16,266 bases of DNA from an uncultured Alphaproteobacteria bacterium (GCA_905480445.1 CAJQQJ010000148.1:1-16266), one strand, 5' to 3'. Positions 7,461 through 15,159 are shown, numbered from the stretch's first letter. The notes: generated by a model from the letters alone, not told the origin. Numbers and translations: made by a program.

Positions 7461-8890
7461 TCGTTTGGTCCCTTGAAAAAATCATTAACGCGGTACTTGG
7501 GCCCACCCCAACGTTCGGTCAGCACAAAACTGATTGGCTTGGAGTGTGCATTAACGCTGCTTTGGGGAGCAGCCACATAGACGCGGGTTGCGAGAAGTTT
7601 GTTGCCTGCAACAACCAGGTGAATGGCCTCAACGTCATTGTCTTGGCTGCCGACTTCTGAGAATCCATAACCGCTGAGACCTTCGAGTGTCAGAAAGTAG
7701 TGCTGATCTTCCAAGGTTTTGTTGCTGACCTTGATTGTGTAGCCATTACGAACGGATCCATCTGACAAAACGACAAAGTTCGGATTGCGATCTCTTTGCA
7801 CGGCAAGGTCCAAAGACTTACGGCCAAAGTAGGCGCTGCCCATGGCGATAAACACGACCGCGAGAACGGCAGCATAGACAAGAACGCGTGGGCGCAACGG
7901 TCGCCAGCCGGTTTGTTCTTTGTTGATGCGCCGTTCTATATTGGCTTCTGTGTCGTAACCAATTAGGCCAGTGGGGCGGCCAATCTTGTCCATGATTGAA
8001 CTGCAGGCATCAATGCAGAGGGCACAGTGTATGCATTCCAACTGGGTGCCATTGCGGATATCGATGCCCATAGGACAAACAGAAACACAGAGGTTGCAAT
8101 CGATGCAGTCGCCTCGATCATCCCAAGAGGTTCCTTTCTTGTGCGCACCTCTTGGTTCACCCCGGTCATAGCGGTATGTGACATTGAGGGCGTCTTCGTC
8201 CGTCATTGCTGCCTGGATACGGGGCCAGGGGCACATGTAGGTGCAGACTTGTTCGCGAGCGATCCCGCCCAAAAGGTAGGTGCTACAAGTGAGCAGTCCG
8301 ACCCAGACGTAAGCTAAGAAAGGCGCCTGTCCAGTCACCAGACACCAGAAAAGAGTAGGTGCGTCAGCAAAGTAGAAAACCCAGGCGCCGCCCGTGAGGA
8401 CCGCGACCAAAATCCAGGCGGAATGTTTAATAGCCTTCTTCGTGAGCTTTTTGACTGACCAAACACCTCGGTCATTGCGGATTTGTTGGTTTCTGTCGCC
8501 CTCGACCAGCCGTTCAATGTGAACAAAAAGATCCGTCCACACCGTTTGAGGGCAAGCGTAACCACACCAAACCCGACCAAAGAGGGCATTAACTAGAAAC
8601 AATGAAATTGCACCGGCAATCATCAGACCGGTTACGAAATAGATCTCGTTTGGCCAAAGCTCGATGAAAAAGAAATAGAACCGTTTGGCCTCCAGATCAA
8701 GCAACACTGCTTGATCTGGGGCGTTGGGTCCCCGATCCCACCTGAGCCAAGGTAAGGTGTAATAGACCCCAAGCGTCATGATCATCACAAGCCATTTCAG
8801 CCGACGAAAAGTCCCATCGATTTTTTGGGGGAATACCTTTCGCCTGCTTTCAAACAGCTGGATTTCGGGGGGAGAAGTCTCGTTGACCAT
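7457..8890 (-). CDS. ccoG: Membrane ferredoxin-like Cu(II) reductase CcoG (RdxA/FixG family)
   Basis: 477 residues. CcoG reduces Cu(II) to Cu(I) for the assembly pathway, as shown for Rhodobacter. Two full 4Fe-4S motifs are visible: C262-x2-C265-x2-C268-x3-C272-P and C286-x2-C289-x2-C292-x3-C296. Two further C-x3-C pairs sit in membrane-proximal loops: C109-G-Y-A-C113-P and C216-T-Y-M-C220-P. Hydrophobic segments lie at about 32-48, 83-103, 157-175, 186-208 and 332-350, and a periplasmic immunoglobulin-like C-terminal domain follows. A strong AGGAGGTG ribosome site overlaps the ccoP stop, about 10 bases before this ATG; the gap after ccoP is 16 bases. This strong internal ribosome site may raise ccoG translation independently of ccoP. 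Confidence 0.95.
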   Translation of the reverse strand: MVNETSPPEIQLFESRRKVFPQKIDGTFRRLKWLVMIMTLGVYYTLPWLRWDRGPNAPDQAVLLDLEAKRFYFFFIELWPNEIYFVTGLMIAGAISLFLVNALFGRVWCGYACPQTVWTDLFVHIERLVEGDRNQQIRNDRGVWSVKKLTKKAIKHSAWILVAVLTGGAWVFYFADAPTLFWCLVTGQAPFLAYVWVGLLTCSTYLLGGIAREQVCTYMCPWPRIQAAMTDEDALNVTYRYDRGEPRGAHKKGTSWDDRGDCIDCNLCVSVCPMGIDIRNGTQLECIHCALCIDACSSIMDKIGRPTGLIGYDTEANIERRINKEQTGWRPLRPRVLVYAAVLAVVFIAMGSAYFGRKSLDLAVQRDRNPNFVVLSDGSVRNGYTIKVSNKTLEDQHYFLTLEGLSGYGFSEVGSQDNDVEAIHLVVAGNKLLATRVYVAAPQSSVNAHSKPISFVLTERWGGPKYRVNDFFKGPNE

Positions 8891-8906
8891 GCGCTCAGTT
8901 CACCTC

Positions 8907-9785
8907 CTATTCGCCGCCACCACGGGTGTGGATGTAAACCGCAAGTGCGCGAATGGTGACAGGGTCAAGGCGTCCATCCCAGGCGGGCATCATGCCTTTG
9001 CGTCCAGCGTGCACTGTCTCAAATATGGCCTTCTTATCTTTGCCAAAGAGCCAAATCGCGTCTCTCAGGTTGGGTGCTCCTTGTTCTCTGTCACCGGCGG
9101 CATCATCGCCATGGCAGGAGGCGCAATTGTCAGCGAATAGTGTTTTGGCCGGCTCGAGATTTTCTGTTCCATTTGCTTGTTGCCCGGAAAGGATTTGCAA
9201 GTAAGTGACCAATGTGGAGATTTCATCTTTACTCAGCATCTCATCAACACCGAAAGCGGGCATTTCAGAAAAATGTGTTTCCTCATGAGTGGCGCCAATT
9301 CCAAATCGGATACTGGTTTCAATGGCGTTAAGGCTGCCGCCCCATAACCAATCGTCATCATTCAGGTTGGGGTAGCCTTTGGCACCTCCGGCACCGCTGC
9401 CATGGCAACCAGCGCAATTATCTGCGAAGGCCGTTTTGCCAGCAGCGTAAGCAAACTCCAACAGTCCTTTGTCTTGAACAATTTTTTCTGGTTCGCTCGC
9501 GAGCAGTTGTTTGCCTAAGTCCGCGCGTGCCTCGGTGAGAGATTTTAACTCCTCAGCGACAACCGCCCTTTGGGAATAGCCGAGGAAACCTCGGGTGTAA
9601 TCTTGCACCAATGGCCAGGACGGCATGAAGACCCAATAGACAACGGCCCAAAGAATGCAGACATAGAATGACCAAAGCCACCAGCGCGGAAGGGGGTTGT
9701 TAAGTTCTTGGATGCCGTCCCAATCGTGACCGGTTGTTTCCACACCGCTGTATTCATCAATAACTGGCTTGTCATTCTCACTCAT
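8907..9785 (-). CDS. ccoP: cbb3 oxidase diheme cytochrome c subunit III, CcoP (FixP)
   Basis: 292 residues. CcoP passes electrons from the cytochrome c pool to CcoO and CcoN. The N-terminal part has one membrane span at about 36-56 after the characteristic L-N-N-P-L-P-R-W-W-L-W. Two cytochrome c domains follow, with heme sites C124-A-G-C127-H128 and C221-A-S-C224-H225. Likely axial methionines are M175 (in S-E-M-P-A) and M265 or M266 (in G-M-M-P-A-W). The frame is open upstream to 9890, but ATG 9785 has GGAGGGGG just before it and gives the normal CcoP N-terminus. The start overlaps the ccoQ stop by 8 bases. Confidence 0.95.
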   Translation of the reverse strand: MSENDKPVIDEYSGVETTGHDWDGIQELNNPLPRWWLWSFYVCILWAVVYWVFMPSWPLVQDYTRGFLGYSQRAVVAEELKSLTEARADLGKQLLASEPEKIVQDKGLLEFAYAAGKTAFADNCAGCHGSGAGGAKGYPNLNDDDWLWGGSLNAIETSIRFGIGATHEETHFSEMPAFGVDEMLSKDEISTLVTYLQILSGQQANGTENLEPAKTLFADNCASCHGDDAAGDREQGAPNLRDAIWLFGKDKKAIFETVHAGRKGMMPAWDGRLDPVTIRALAVYIHTRGGGE

Positions 9786-9945
9786 CGTTTTCCCCCTCCT
9801 CATCATGCAATGGCATTTGGGCAGCATCAGAAAATTTTGCCTTGTTGCTGGGCCACAAAGCGTAACTGACGGCCGAGAGAAAAAGGACAATTAGGAAAAG
9901 CATGCCCCAGGTTTTAGAAAAAACTGCTAAGTCGAAGTAAGTCAT
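9778..9945 (-). CDS. ccoQ: cbb3 oxidase small subunit IV, CcoQ (FixQ)
   Basis: 55 residues. A small one-span membrane protein: short N-terminus, hydrophobic stretch at about 14-31 ending in Y-A-L-W-P, then a polar tail rich in Asp and Glu. CcoQ stabilises the association of CcoP with the core enzyme and protects the complex in some species. Position between ccoO and ccoP, length and topology identify it; sequence conservation in this family is low. The start lies 9 bases after the ccoO stop, with AGGA overlapping that stop. The codons for its acidic tail contain the ribosome site of ccoP. Confidence 0.9.
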   Translation of the reverse strand: MTYFDLAVFSKTWGMLFLIVLFLSAVSYALWPSNKAKFSDAAQMPLHDEEGENDE

Positions 9946-9954
9946 GGTCTGTCC

Positions 9955-10689
9955 TTATCTGAGGTTTGCCTGGTCGTCGTAGACTGTGAAATCAACCAGA
10001 GTGCCAAGCATTTGGAGATAAGCGATCAACGCATCCATCTCCGTCACGTCTCTTGCATTGCCATCGAAGTTGCCGACTGGTGCTTTGGGATAGCGCGCGG
10101 CGAAGGCCTCATAATCATCGCTGTCCTCATCAAGCTGGGCCAAGACATCTGCCTTGGCTTTGGCAATCATTTCTTCGTCGTAGGGAACGCCGAGCATCGC
10201 GTTGACTTTCAGGTGATCGCCTATGTTGCGGTAGTCCAGTTTGGTTCCAGCCAAAAAGGCGTATCCCGGCATGATTGAACCGACCACCACTTCACGCGGA
10301 TTGGCTAGATGCTCCAAATGCCACTCATTGGAATATTTGCCGCCGACCCTGGCTAGATCGGGACCAGTTCGTTTCGATCCCCACTGAAAAGGCCGGTCGT
10401 ACATAGATTCCGCGGCTAAAGAATAATGCCCATAGCGCTCAACCTCATCGCGCAGAGTCCGGATCATTTGAGAGTGGCAGGTGTAACAGCCTTCTCGGAT
10501 GTAAACGTTTCTACCGGCGAGCTCCAAGGGCGTGTAAGGGCGCATGCCTTCGACTTTTTCAACCGTGGACTTAAGGTAAAACAGCGGTACGATTTCTACC
10601 AAGCCGCCAATGGCAACTGTGATCAGGATACCAATGAGCAGCAGAATAGATTTACGTTCTAGTATTTGATGAAAGGTCAGAAATCTCAT
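9955..10689 (-). CDS. ccoO: cbb3 oxidase monoheme cytochrome c subunit II, CcoO (FixO)
   Basis: 244 residues. CcoO accepts electrons from CcoP and delivers them to CcoN. One N-terminal membrane span (about 14-38) anchors a periplasmic cytochrome c domain with heme motif C68-Y-T-C71-H72-S. M140 in G-S-I-M-P-G-Y-A is the likely sixth heme ligand. The segment R-T-G-P-D-L-A-R-V-G-G-K-Y-S near 107-120 is typical of the family. The start overlaps the ccoN stop by 4 bases (ATGA). The protein is full length with no disrupted motif. Confidence 0.96.
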   Translation of the reverse strand: MRFLTFHQILERKSILLLIGILITVAIGGLVEIVPLFYLKSTVEKVEGMRPYTPLELAGRNVYIREGCYTCHSQMIRTLRDEVERYGHYSLAAESMYDRPFQWGSKRTGPDLARVGGKYSNEWHLEHLANPREVVVGSIMPGYAFLAGTKLDYRNIGDHLKVNAMLGVPYDEEMIAKAKADVLAQLDEDSDDYEAFAARYPKAPVGNFDGNARDVTEMDALIAYLQMLGTLVDFTVYDDQANLR

Positions 10690-12332
10690 GCCGCTTCTCC
10701 TTGACGAAGCATCGGAGTTTTAGACGTGTCCCGTGCAACAACAGGGTTGCCACTCTTCACGGTCTTCCAAAGGTTGTACGCCATAATCAACGAACCAAGG
10801 ACGAACAGCAGCCCGCCGAGTGCTCTGATAAAGTAGTAAGGATGCATGGCTTCAACAGACTCAATAAAGCTGTATTCCAGGAAGCCGTATTGATCATAGG
10901 CGCGCCACATCAGGCCTTGCATGATGCCGGAAACCCACATGGCACAGATGTAGAGAAGGATGCCAAGTGTGGATATCCAGAAGTGCCAGTTCACCAGTTT
11001 GTTGGAATAGAGCCCGTCTTTTTTCCAGAGCCAGGGGACAATGCAATAGAGCGCACCAAAACTGATGTAAGCGACCCAACCAAGCGCGCCAGAGTGTACG
11101 TGACCAATGGTCCAATCAGTATAGTGACTGAGCGAGTTAACGGCCTTGATAGACATCAAGGGGCCTTCGAATGTGGACATGCCGTAGAAGGCAGTGGACA
11201 CCACCATCATTCTGAGAACAGGGTCAGTTCTAAGCTTGTCCCAAGCACCAGATAGCGTCATCATACCGTTAATCATGCCACCCCAAGACGGCATCCAAAG
11301 CATAATCGAAAACGTCATACCCAGGGTCTGTGCCCAATCAGGTAAAGCGGTGTAGTGTAAGTGGTGAGGACCCGCCCAAATATAGAGGAAGATCAACGCC
11401 CAAAAGTGGATGATCGATAGTCTGTAGGAATAGACAGGTCGGTTTGCTTGTTTGGGAATGAAATAATACATGATCGCGAGGAAACCTGCCGTCAGAAAGA
11501 AACCAACAGCGTTATGCCCATACCACCATTGGGTCATAGCATCCTGGGTTCCAGCAAAAAGACCGTAAGATTTGGAACCAAAGAAGGAAACGGGAATACC
11601 GAAGTTGTTCACCACATGCAGCATGGCGACGGTGACAATAAAGGCGAGGTAGAACCAGTTGGCCACGTAGATATGTGGCTCTTTTCTTTTGAACAGTGTG
11701 AAAAGAAAAACCAACAGGTATGTGACCCAAACCAGCGTAAGCCAAATGTCGATGTACCACTCAGGCTCCGCATATTCTTTGGACTGTGTACCGCCAATGA
11801 GGTAGCCGGTCGCCGCCATAAGGATAAAGATTTGATAGCCCCAGAAGACAAACCAGGGAGCGATTTCACCAGCCAACCTGGCTTTGCACGTCTTTTGAAC
11901 AACAAAGAATGACGTCATGATCAAAATGTTGCCGCCAAAAGCGAAGATGACGGCGGAGGTGTGAAGCGGCCTAAGTCGACCAAAGTTCAAATAGGCCGTG
12001 TCGAAGTTCAAACTCGGAAAAGTCAGCTGAAGCGCTATGACCAGACCGACTGAGAAGCCGATGATGCCCCAAAAGGTCGAAGCGATTACACCAGCCTTAA
12101 CCACGTCCATATTGTAAGGATCTGCGTGGTCCTGAACTTTTCCGGCTTTAGTCGCTCGAGCTGCCAAAAGAACAATGGCCGCTAGCGAAATAATGGCGAT
12201 CAAGTAACCATGGATTTCCATGATCGGATCTACCCGCCGACTGGCGGCCATAAGCCCATAGAGAAAAGTGGCGCCGGAAAGAAAGAATAATCCGATCTCT
12301 CCAAAGCTGAGGGTGGGTGAGTTTTGCTGCAT
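10686..12332 (-). CDS. ccoN: cbb3 cytochrome c oxidase catalytic subunit I, CcoN (FixN)
   Basis: 548 residues, about twelve or more membrane helices. This is the proton-pumping, oxygen-reducing subunit with hemes b and b3 and CuB. Expected ligands are all present: H124 (R-P-L-H-T) and H413 for the low-spin heme, H411 for heme b3 (both in I-G-H-V-H-S-G), and H273, H323 and H324 (Y-G-H-N and G-P-H-H-L-H-Y) for CuB. Y317, six residues before H323, matches the histidine-linked tyrosine specific to C-type oxidases. The ribosome site GGAG sits only 2 bases from the ATG, shorter than usual. It is the first gene of the eight-gene operon, downstream of an FNR-type site. High-affinity oxidases of this type support respiration at low oxygen. 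Confidence 0.97.
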   Translation of the reverse strand: MQQNSPTLSFGEIGLFFLSGATFLYGLMAASRRVDPIMEIHGYLIAIISLAAIVLLAARATKAGKVQDHADPYNMDVVKAGVIASTFWGIIGFSVGLVIALQLTFPSLNFDTAYLNFGRLRPLHTSAVIFAFGGNILIMTSFFVVQKTCKARLAGEIAPWFVFWGYQIFILMAATGYLIGGTQSKEYAEPEWYIDIWLTLVWVTYLLVFLFTLFKRKEPHIYVANWFYLAFIVTVAMLHVVNNFGIPVSFFGSKSYGLFAGTQDAMTQWWYGHNAVGFFLTAGFLAIMYYFIPKQANRPVYSYRLSIIHFWALIFLYIWAGPHHLHYTALPDWAQTLGMTFSIMLWMPSWGGMINGMMTLSGAWDKLRTDPVLRMMVVSTAFYGMSTFEGPLMSIKAVNSLSHYTDWTIGHVHSGALGWVAYISFGALYCIVPWLWKKDGLYSNKLVNWHFWISTLGILLYICAMWVSGIMQGLMWRAYDQYGFLEYSFIESVEAMHPYYFIRALGGLLFVLGSLIMAYNLWKTVKSGNPVVARDTSKTPMLRQGEAA

Positions 12333-12363
12333 AGCTCCGCTTTCTGAACAAGTGATTCGTGCT

Positions 12364-12369
12364 AATCTA
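12364..12369 (-). promoter_or_regulatory. -10-like hexamer of the FNR-dependent ccoN promoter
   Basis: Read leftward, TAGATT matches the sigma-70 consensus at 4 of 6 positions. It predicts a start at an A at 12357, exactly 41.5 bases from the centre of the FNR site, the standard class II activator spacing. The leader would be about 25 bases. This is inferred from geometry. Confidence 0.6.
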
Positions 12370-12391
12370 GCAAGTCGAGGGAAAGGGCAGA

Positions 12392-12405
12392 TTGATCTAG
12401 ATCAA
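12392..12405. promoter_or_regulatory. FNR/FnrL binding site between ccoN and hemN
   Basis: TTGATCTAGATCAA is a perfect FNR-type palindrome (TTGAT-N4-ATCAA). The FnrL encoded at 13880 has the matching recognition helix. The centre at 12398.5 is ideally placed to activate ccoN leftward. Rightward it lies only 41.5 bases from the hemN start codon, which is too close for normal class II activation of a transcript that has a leader. Confidence 0.9.
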
Positions 12406-12439
12406 AGCACTCAGGCACAAAGTCGCCTAAGGCAAAGCG

Positions 12440-13813
12440 ATGACTGTTATTCTTACTAATGAAGAGCGTGAGCTCATTGCAGAGTACGGCCAAGGCTCAG
12501 TGCCTCGCTATACATCTTATCCGACTGCGCCCAATTTTCAGGATGGGCTCAATCCATTTACAAAAGAGCAGTGGCTATCAAATCTTGATTTTTCGGAGCC
12601 AGTTTCACTGTATTTGCACATTCCTTTTTGCCGAGAAATATGTTGGTACTGTGGATGCAACACAAAAGCGACGCAGTCCGACAAGCCCATTGAGGCTTAC
12701 ATAAAATGGCTCATTCAAGAGATCGAACAAACCGGGGCTTTGTTGCCTGGTCGGCTTACTGCGTCTCATATTCATTGGGGCGGTGGCACGCCCAACCTGT
12801 TGCAGGCGAGAGATTTCAACGCAATACTTCAGGCTGTCCACAACCATTTTGACTTGGATCCAGAAACTGAACATGCCATTGAAATCGACCCGCGCAATTG
12901 TTCAGATGATCTCATCAAGGCCTTGCCTTCACTCGGCATTAATAGAGTGAGTCTCGGCATTCAAGATTTTGACCTGAAGGTCCAACAAGCCATCAATCGG
13001 GTTCAAAGTTATGCACTCGTCGAAGGCTGCGTTGAAAAGTTAAGAGCTGTTGGCATTAAGGACATCAATTTTGATCTCATCTTGGGCTTGCCCTTCCAAA
13101 CTCTTGAGTCTTTTGAGGAAACCTTAGAGCTTTCAAAAAGTCTTAAACCGTCAAGGTTGGCTGTGTTTGGTTATGCTCATTTGCCTCAACGGTTGCCGCA
13201 CCAACGGTTAATACCGACAGAGAAATTGCCCAGCAGCGAGGAAAGGTTTTTGCTGAACAAGCTTGCGCAGCAAAGACTGATCGAGCTGGGTTTTGTTGAA
13301 ATTGGTTTAGATCACTATGCGCTCCCAGATGACTCTATGGCCGCTCAGTTAGACAGTCATGAGCTTTCGAGAAATTTCCAAGGCTATACAACAGACAAAG
13401 CATCCTCATTGCTCGGATTTGGAGTATCAGCCATCAGCCAGTTCAAAGAAGGCTATTGCCAAAACTGGTCGACGACTAAGGACTATTATGAGGCTGTGTC
13501 AAAAGGTGACCTACCGGTGAACAGAGGTCTTGTTCTTGACCAAGAAGACCAGATTAGAGCCGAAATTATTCAACAGATCATGTGCCAGAAGAAACTTGAT
13601 CTAACGACACTTCCGGGTGGTGTGGAAGCGGCATTACCTGCTTGGCTTTCAAGCCTCGAGCAATTGAAGCAATTGGAGCGCGCGGGGCTTCTGAAATTGG
13701 GTGTAGAAGAGTTGAACGTTACTGACTTGGGCCGTATTTTCTTGAGGGTTATTGCCAATGCCTTCGATGCCTATTCAAAGGACAATCTGACGCGACATGC
13801 ATCTGCCCTCTAG
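12440..13813 (+). CDS. hemN: Oxygen-independent coproporphyrinogen III oxidase HemN (HemZ)
   Basis: 457 residues. A radical-SAM enzyme that converts coproporphyrinogen III to protoporphyrinogen IX without oxygen, supplying heme (including for cbb3 oxidase) when oxygen is scarce. The cluster motif is C64-R-E-I-C68-W-Y-C71-G-C73, including the extra cysteine typical of true HemN. P-R-Y-T-S-Y-P at 22-28 and I-H-W-G-G-G-T-P-N near 111-119 (SAM binding) are the expected family signatures. The length is right for the coproporphyrinogen dehydrogenase rather than for shorter HemW-type proteins, and the C-terminal HemN domain is present. AAGG lies 7 bases before the ATG. It is divergent from ccoN and 66 bases upstream of fnrL in the same direction, so the two may be co-transcribed. 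Confidence 0.95.
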   Translation: MTVILTNEERELIAEYGQGSVPRYTSYPTAPNFQDGLNPFTKEQWLSNLDFSEPVSLYLHIPFCREICWYCGCNTKATQSDKPIEAYIKWLIQEIEQTGALLPGRLTASHIHWGGGTPNLLQARDFNAILQAVHNHFDLDPETEHAIEIDPRNCSDDLIKALPSLGINRVSLGIQDFDLKVQQAINRVQSYALVEGCVEKLRAVGIKDINFDLILGLPFQTLESFEETLELSKSLKPSRLAVFGYAHLPQRLPHQRLIPTEKLPSSEERFLLNKLAQQRLIELGFVEIGLDHYALPDDSMAAQLDSHELSRNFQGYTTDKASSLLGFGVSAISQFKEGYCQNWSTTKDYYEAVSKGDLPVNRGLVLDQEDQIRAEIIQQIMCQKKLDLTTLPGGVEAALPAWLSSLEQLKQLERAGLLKLGVEELNVTDLGRIFLRVIANAFDAYSKDNLTRHASAL

Positions 13814-13879
13814 AATTAAGTTCATTGAGCACTAGATAAGAGCCATAGAGTTTTTGTTTCTGGACAGGTCAGGTAAGCG

Positions 13880-14611
13880 ATGCAGAACGCTGCTTATTGC
13901 AAGATGGAGTGCCAAGATTGCGGTGCACGGCATGATGCCGTCTGCGGTGTTTTGGGTTCTGATCAGCTATTGTCATTTGCTAAGCTCATTGACCAATACA
14001 GATACAAACCACAACAAGAAATTTTGGCACAGGAAGTATCCTACAATTTTTTTGGGACGATCCAAAAAGGAATGGTCAAGTTGACAAGGCTCCTGCCAGA
14101 TGGGCGGGAACAGGTTGTCGGTCTGCAGTTCCCAGGCGACGTTATTGGCCGCATTGGGGATCATCCCATGCATTTCTCAGCCGTAGCTGTAACAGAAGTC
14201 GATGTCTGTGCCATGACGGAACAAAATGTTTTAAAGGCAATGAACGATTTCCCAGCCGTTAAAGACAGCTTGTTGGACAAAATCTTCAAAGCTTTGGAGG
14301 CATCGCAGCAGTGGTTGGTCGTTGTCGGTCAGCTGCATGCCGAAGAACGTGTCGTGGCCTTTATTCAATATCTTTGCGAACGCGCTGGTACCGTTTCAGA
14401 CGATGATAGTGTCTCTTTCACTTTGACACTAACCCGACAGGAGATCGCAGAGATGTTGGGGCTGAAACTGGAAACGGTCAGCCGTCACTTTAGCAAACTG
14501 CGCAAAATGGGTCTCCTCTCTTTTGAAAGTAACAGCCTTTACCGGGTGAGTGACCTAGCAGCTCTGTCGGATCGCAGCGGTGAAGTGTCGGGCGTTTGGA
14601 GCGACCTCTAG
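13880..14611 (+). CDS. fnrL: FNR-type oxygen-sensing transcription regulator FnrL
   Basis: 243 residues, Crp/Fnr family. Under low oxygen a [4Fe-4S] cluster allows dimerisation and DNA binding. Likely cluster ligands are C11-x2-C14-x7-C22 at the N-terminus and C110 in the sensor domain; an additional C7 is present. A cyclic-nucleotide-like beta-barrel (about 28-115) is followed by the dimer helix (about 125-150) and a winged helix-turn-helix (about 183-208). The recognition helix has E198-x2-S201-R202, the residues that read TTGAT half-sites, so the two palindromes in this window fit it. It ends 3 bases before the stop of the convergent small gene. No convincing FNR site precedes it; it may be read through from hemN. 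Confidence 0.94.
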   Translation: MQNAAYCKMECQDCGARHDAVCGVLGSDQLLSFAKLIDQYRYKPQQEILAQEVSYNFFGTIQKGMVKLTRLLPDGREQVVGLQFPGDVIGRIGDHPMHFSAVAVTEVDVCAMTEQNVLKAMNDFPAVKDSLLDKIFKALEASQQWLVVVGQLHAEERVVAFIQYLCERAGTVSDDDSVSFTLTLTRQEIAEMLGLKLETVSRHFSKLRKMGLLSFESNSLYRVSDLAALSDRSGEVSGVWSDL

Positions 14612-14614
14612 AAA

Positions 14615-14941
14615 CTATGAGGGTGCCGCCATAATTTCTTCTCTGGCTGTTTCTTCGAATGATTTGATTTTAGATTTGATGGTTTCTTCATCAAAATTGG
14701 CACCTCGTTCGGCGGTGAAATTGAGAAGAAACTTAACAACATCATCGCTATCGACTTCTCTGTTATCGGCCTCGGCCAAGTTGTTTTCGAGCGAGGATGA
14801 TTGACTTACGGTCAGAGGCAGATCGTTGCTGAGCCACCAGACAAGGTGAAGATTGCGGCGCTGGCGAATCTTATCGAGCATAAAATCACGCCCACTGCGA
14901 TGCAGGTCCAACACTGACTTGTTGATGTTATTCGTCGTCAT
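14615..14941 (-). CDS. Hypothetical 108-residue soluble protein, FNR-promoter operon
   Basis: I do not recognise this protein. It is 108 residues, strongly charged, with no membrane segment or signal peptide. A basic stretch (D-K-I-R-Q-R-R near 23-29) is followed by L-H-L-V-W-W-L-S-N-D near 31-40, then mostly helical, acidic sequence. AGGA lies about 8 bases before the ATG, and the start overlaps the end of the upstream small membrane-protein gene by 14 bases, so the two are probably translated together. Both sit behind the FNR site at 15160-15173 on the minus strand. Its stop is 3 bases from the fnrL stop. Context suggests a role under low oxygen; no biochemical role can be inferred. Confidence 0.7.
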   Translation of the reverse strand: MTTNNINKSVLDLHRSGRDFMLDKIRQRRNLHLVWWLSNDLPLTVSQSSSLENNLAEADNREVDSDDVVKFLLNFTAERGANFDEETIKSKIKSFEETAREEIMAAPS

Positions 14942-15095
14942 AGTTCGGTTCCTTTTCTTGGTGGAGAATGAGGCGAAGAAATTCGGCGACTACCAGACCA
15001 AATGAGTTCACCAAACCCAGAATTGAAATGATGATCGGGTTATGAGATGCACTGCTGCTTGAGCCAAACTCCTGGGAAATCGCGGTCTTATCCAT
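14928..15095 (-). CDS. Hypothetical 55-residue single-span membrane protein, FNR-promoter operon
   Basis: 55 residues from ATG 15095. The first 19 residues are polar and serine-rich, residues about 20-45 form one hydrophobic helix (P-I-I-I-S-I-L-G-L-V-N-S-F-G-L-V-V then A-E-F-L-R-L-I-L), and the tail is charged and acidic. The overall plan resembles small accessory subunits of respiratory complexes, but the sequence is not one I recognise. The frame is open back to a TTG at 15134; I rejected that start because the -10-like hexamer at 15133-15138 overlaps it and the predicted transcript would begin near 15126, leaving a 31-base leader to ATG 15095. No strong ribosome site is visible before the ATG, a weakness of the call. 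It overlaps the next gene by 14 bases. Confidence 0.65.
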   Translation of the reverse strand: MDKTAISQEFGSSSSASHNPIIISILGLVNSFGLVVAEFLRLILHQEKEPNYDDE

Positions 15096-15132
15096 CTCTG
15101 TTTTTTGATCTGCAATCGTTGTGATGAAGCTC

Positions 15133-15138
15133 AATTTA
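15133..15138 (-). promoter_or_regulatory. -10-like hexamer, leftward FNR promoter for the small-gene pair
   Basis: Read leftward, TAAATT matches the -10 consensus at 4 of 6 positions and predicts a start near 15126, 40.5 bases from the FNR-site centre, close to class II spacing. The match is weak on its own, since AT-rich hexamers are common. Confidence 0.45.
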
Positions 15139-15159
15139 ACGACCTTTGTTTTCCGAACT

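Noticed and set aside
9786..9890. Upstream extension of ccoP by 35 codons
   Set aside because: It would overlap most of ccoQ in another frame; ATG 9785 has a strong ribosome site and gives the expected N-terminus.
13823..13840. TTGAGCACTAGATA as an FNR site before fnrL
   Set aside because: Only one half resembles the consensus; the second half does not match ATCAA, so binding is not supported.
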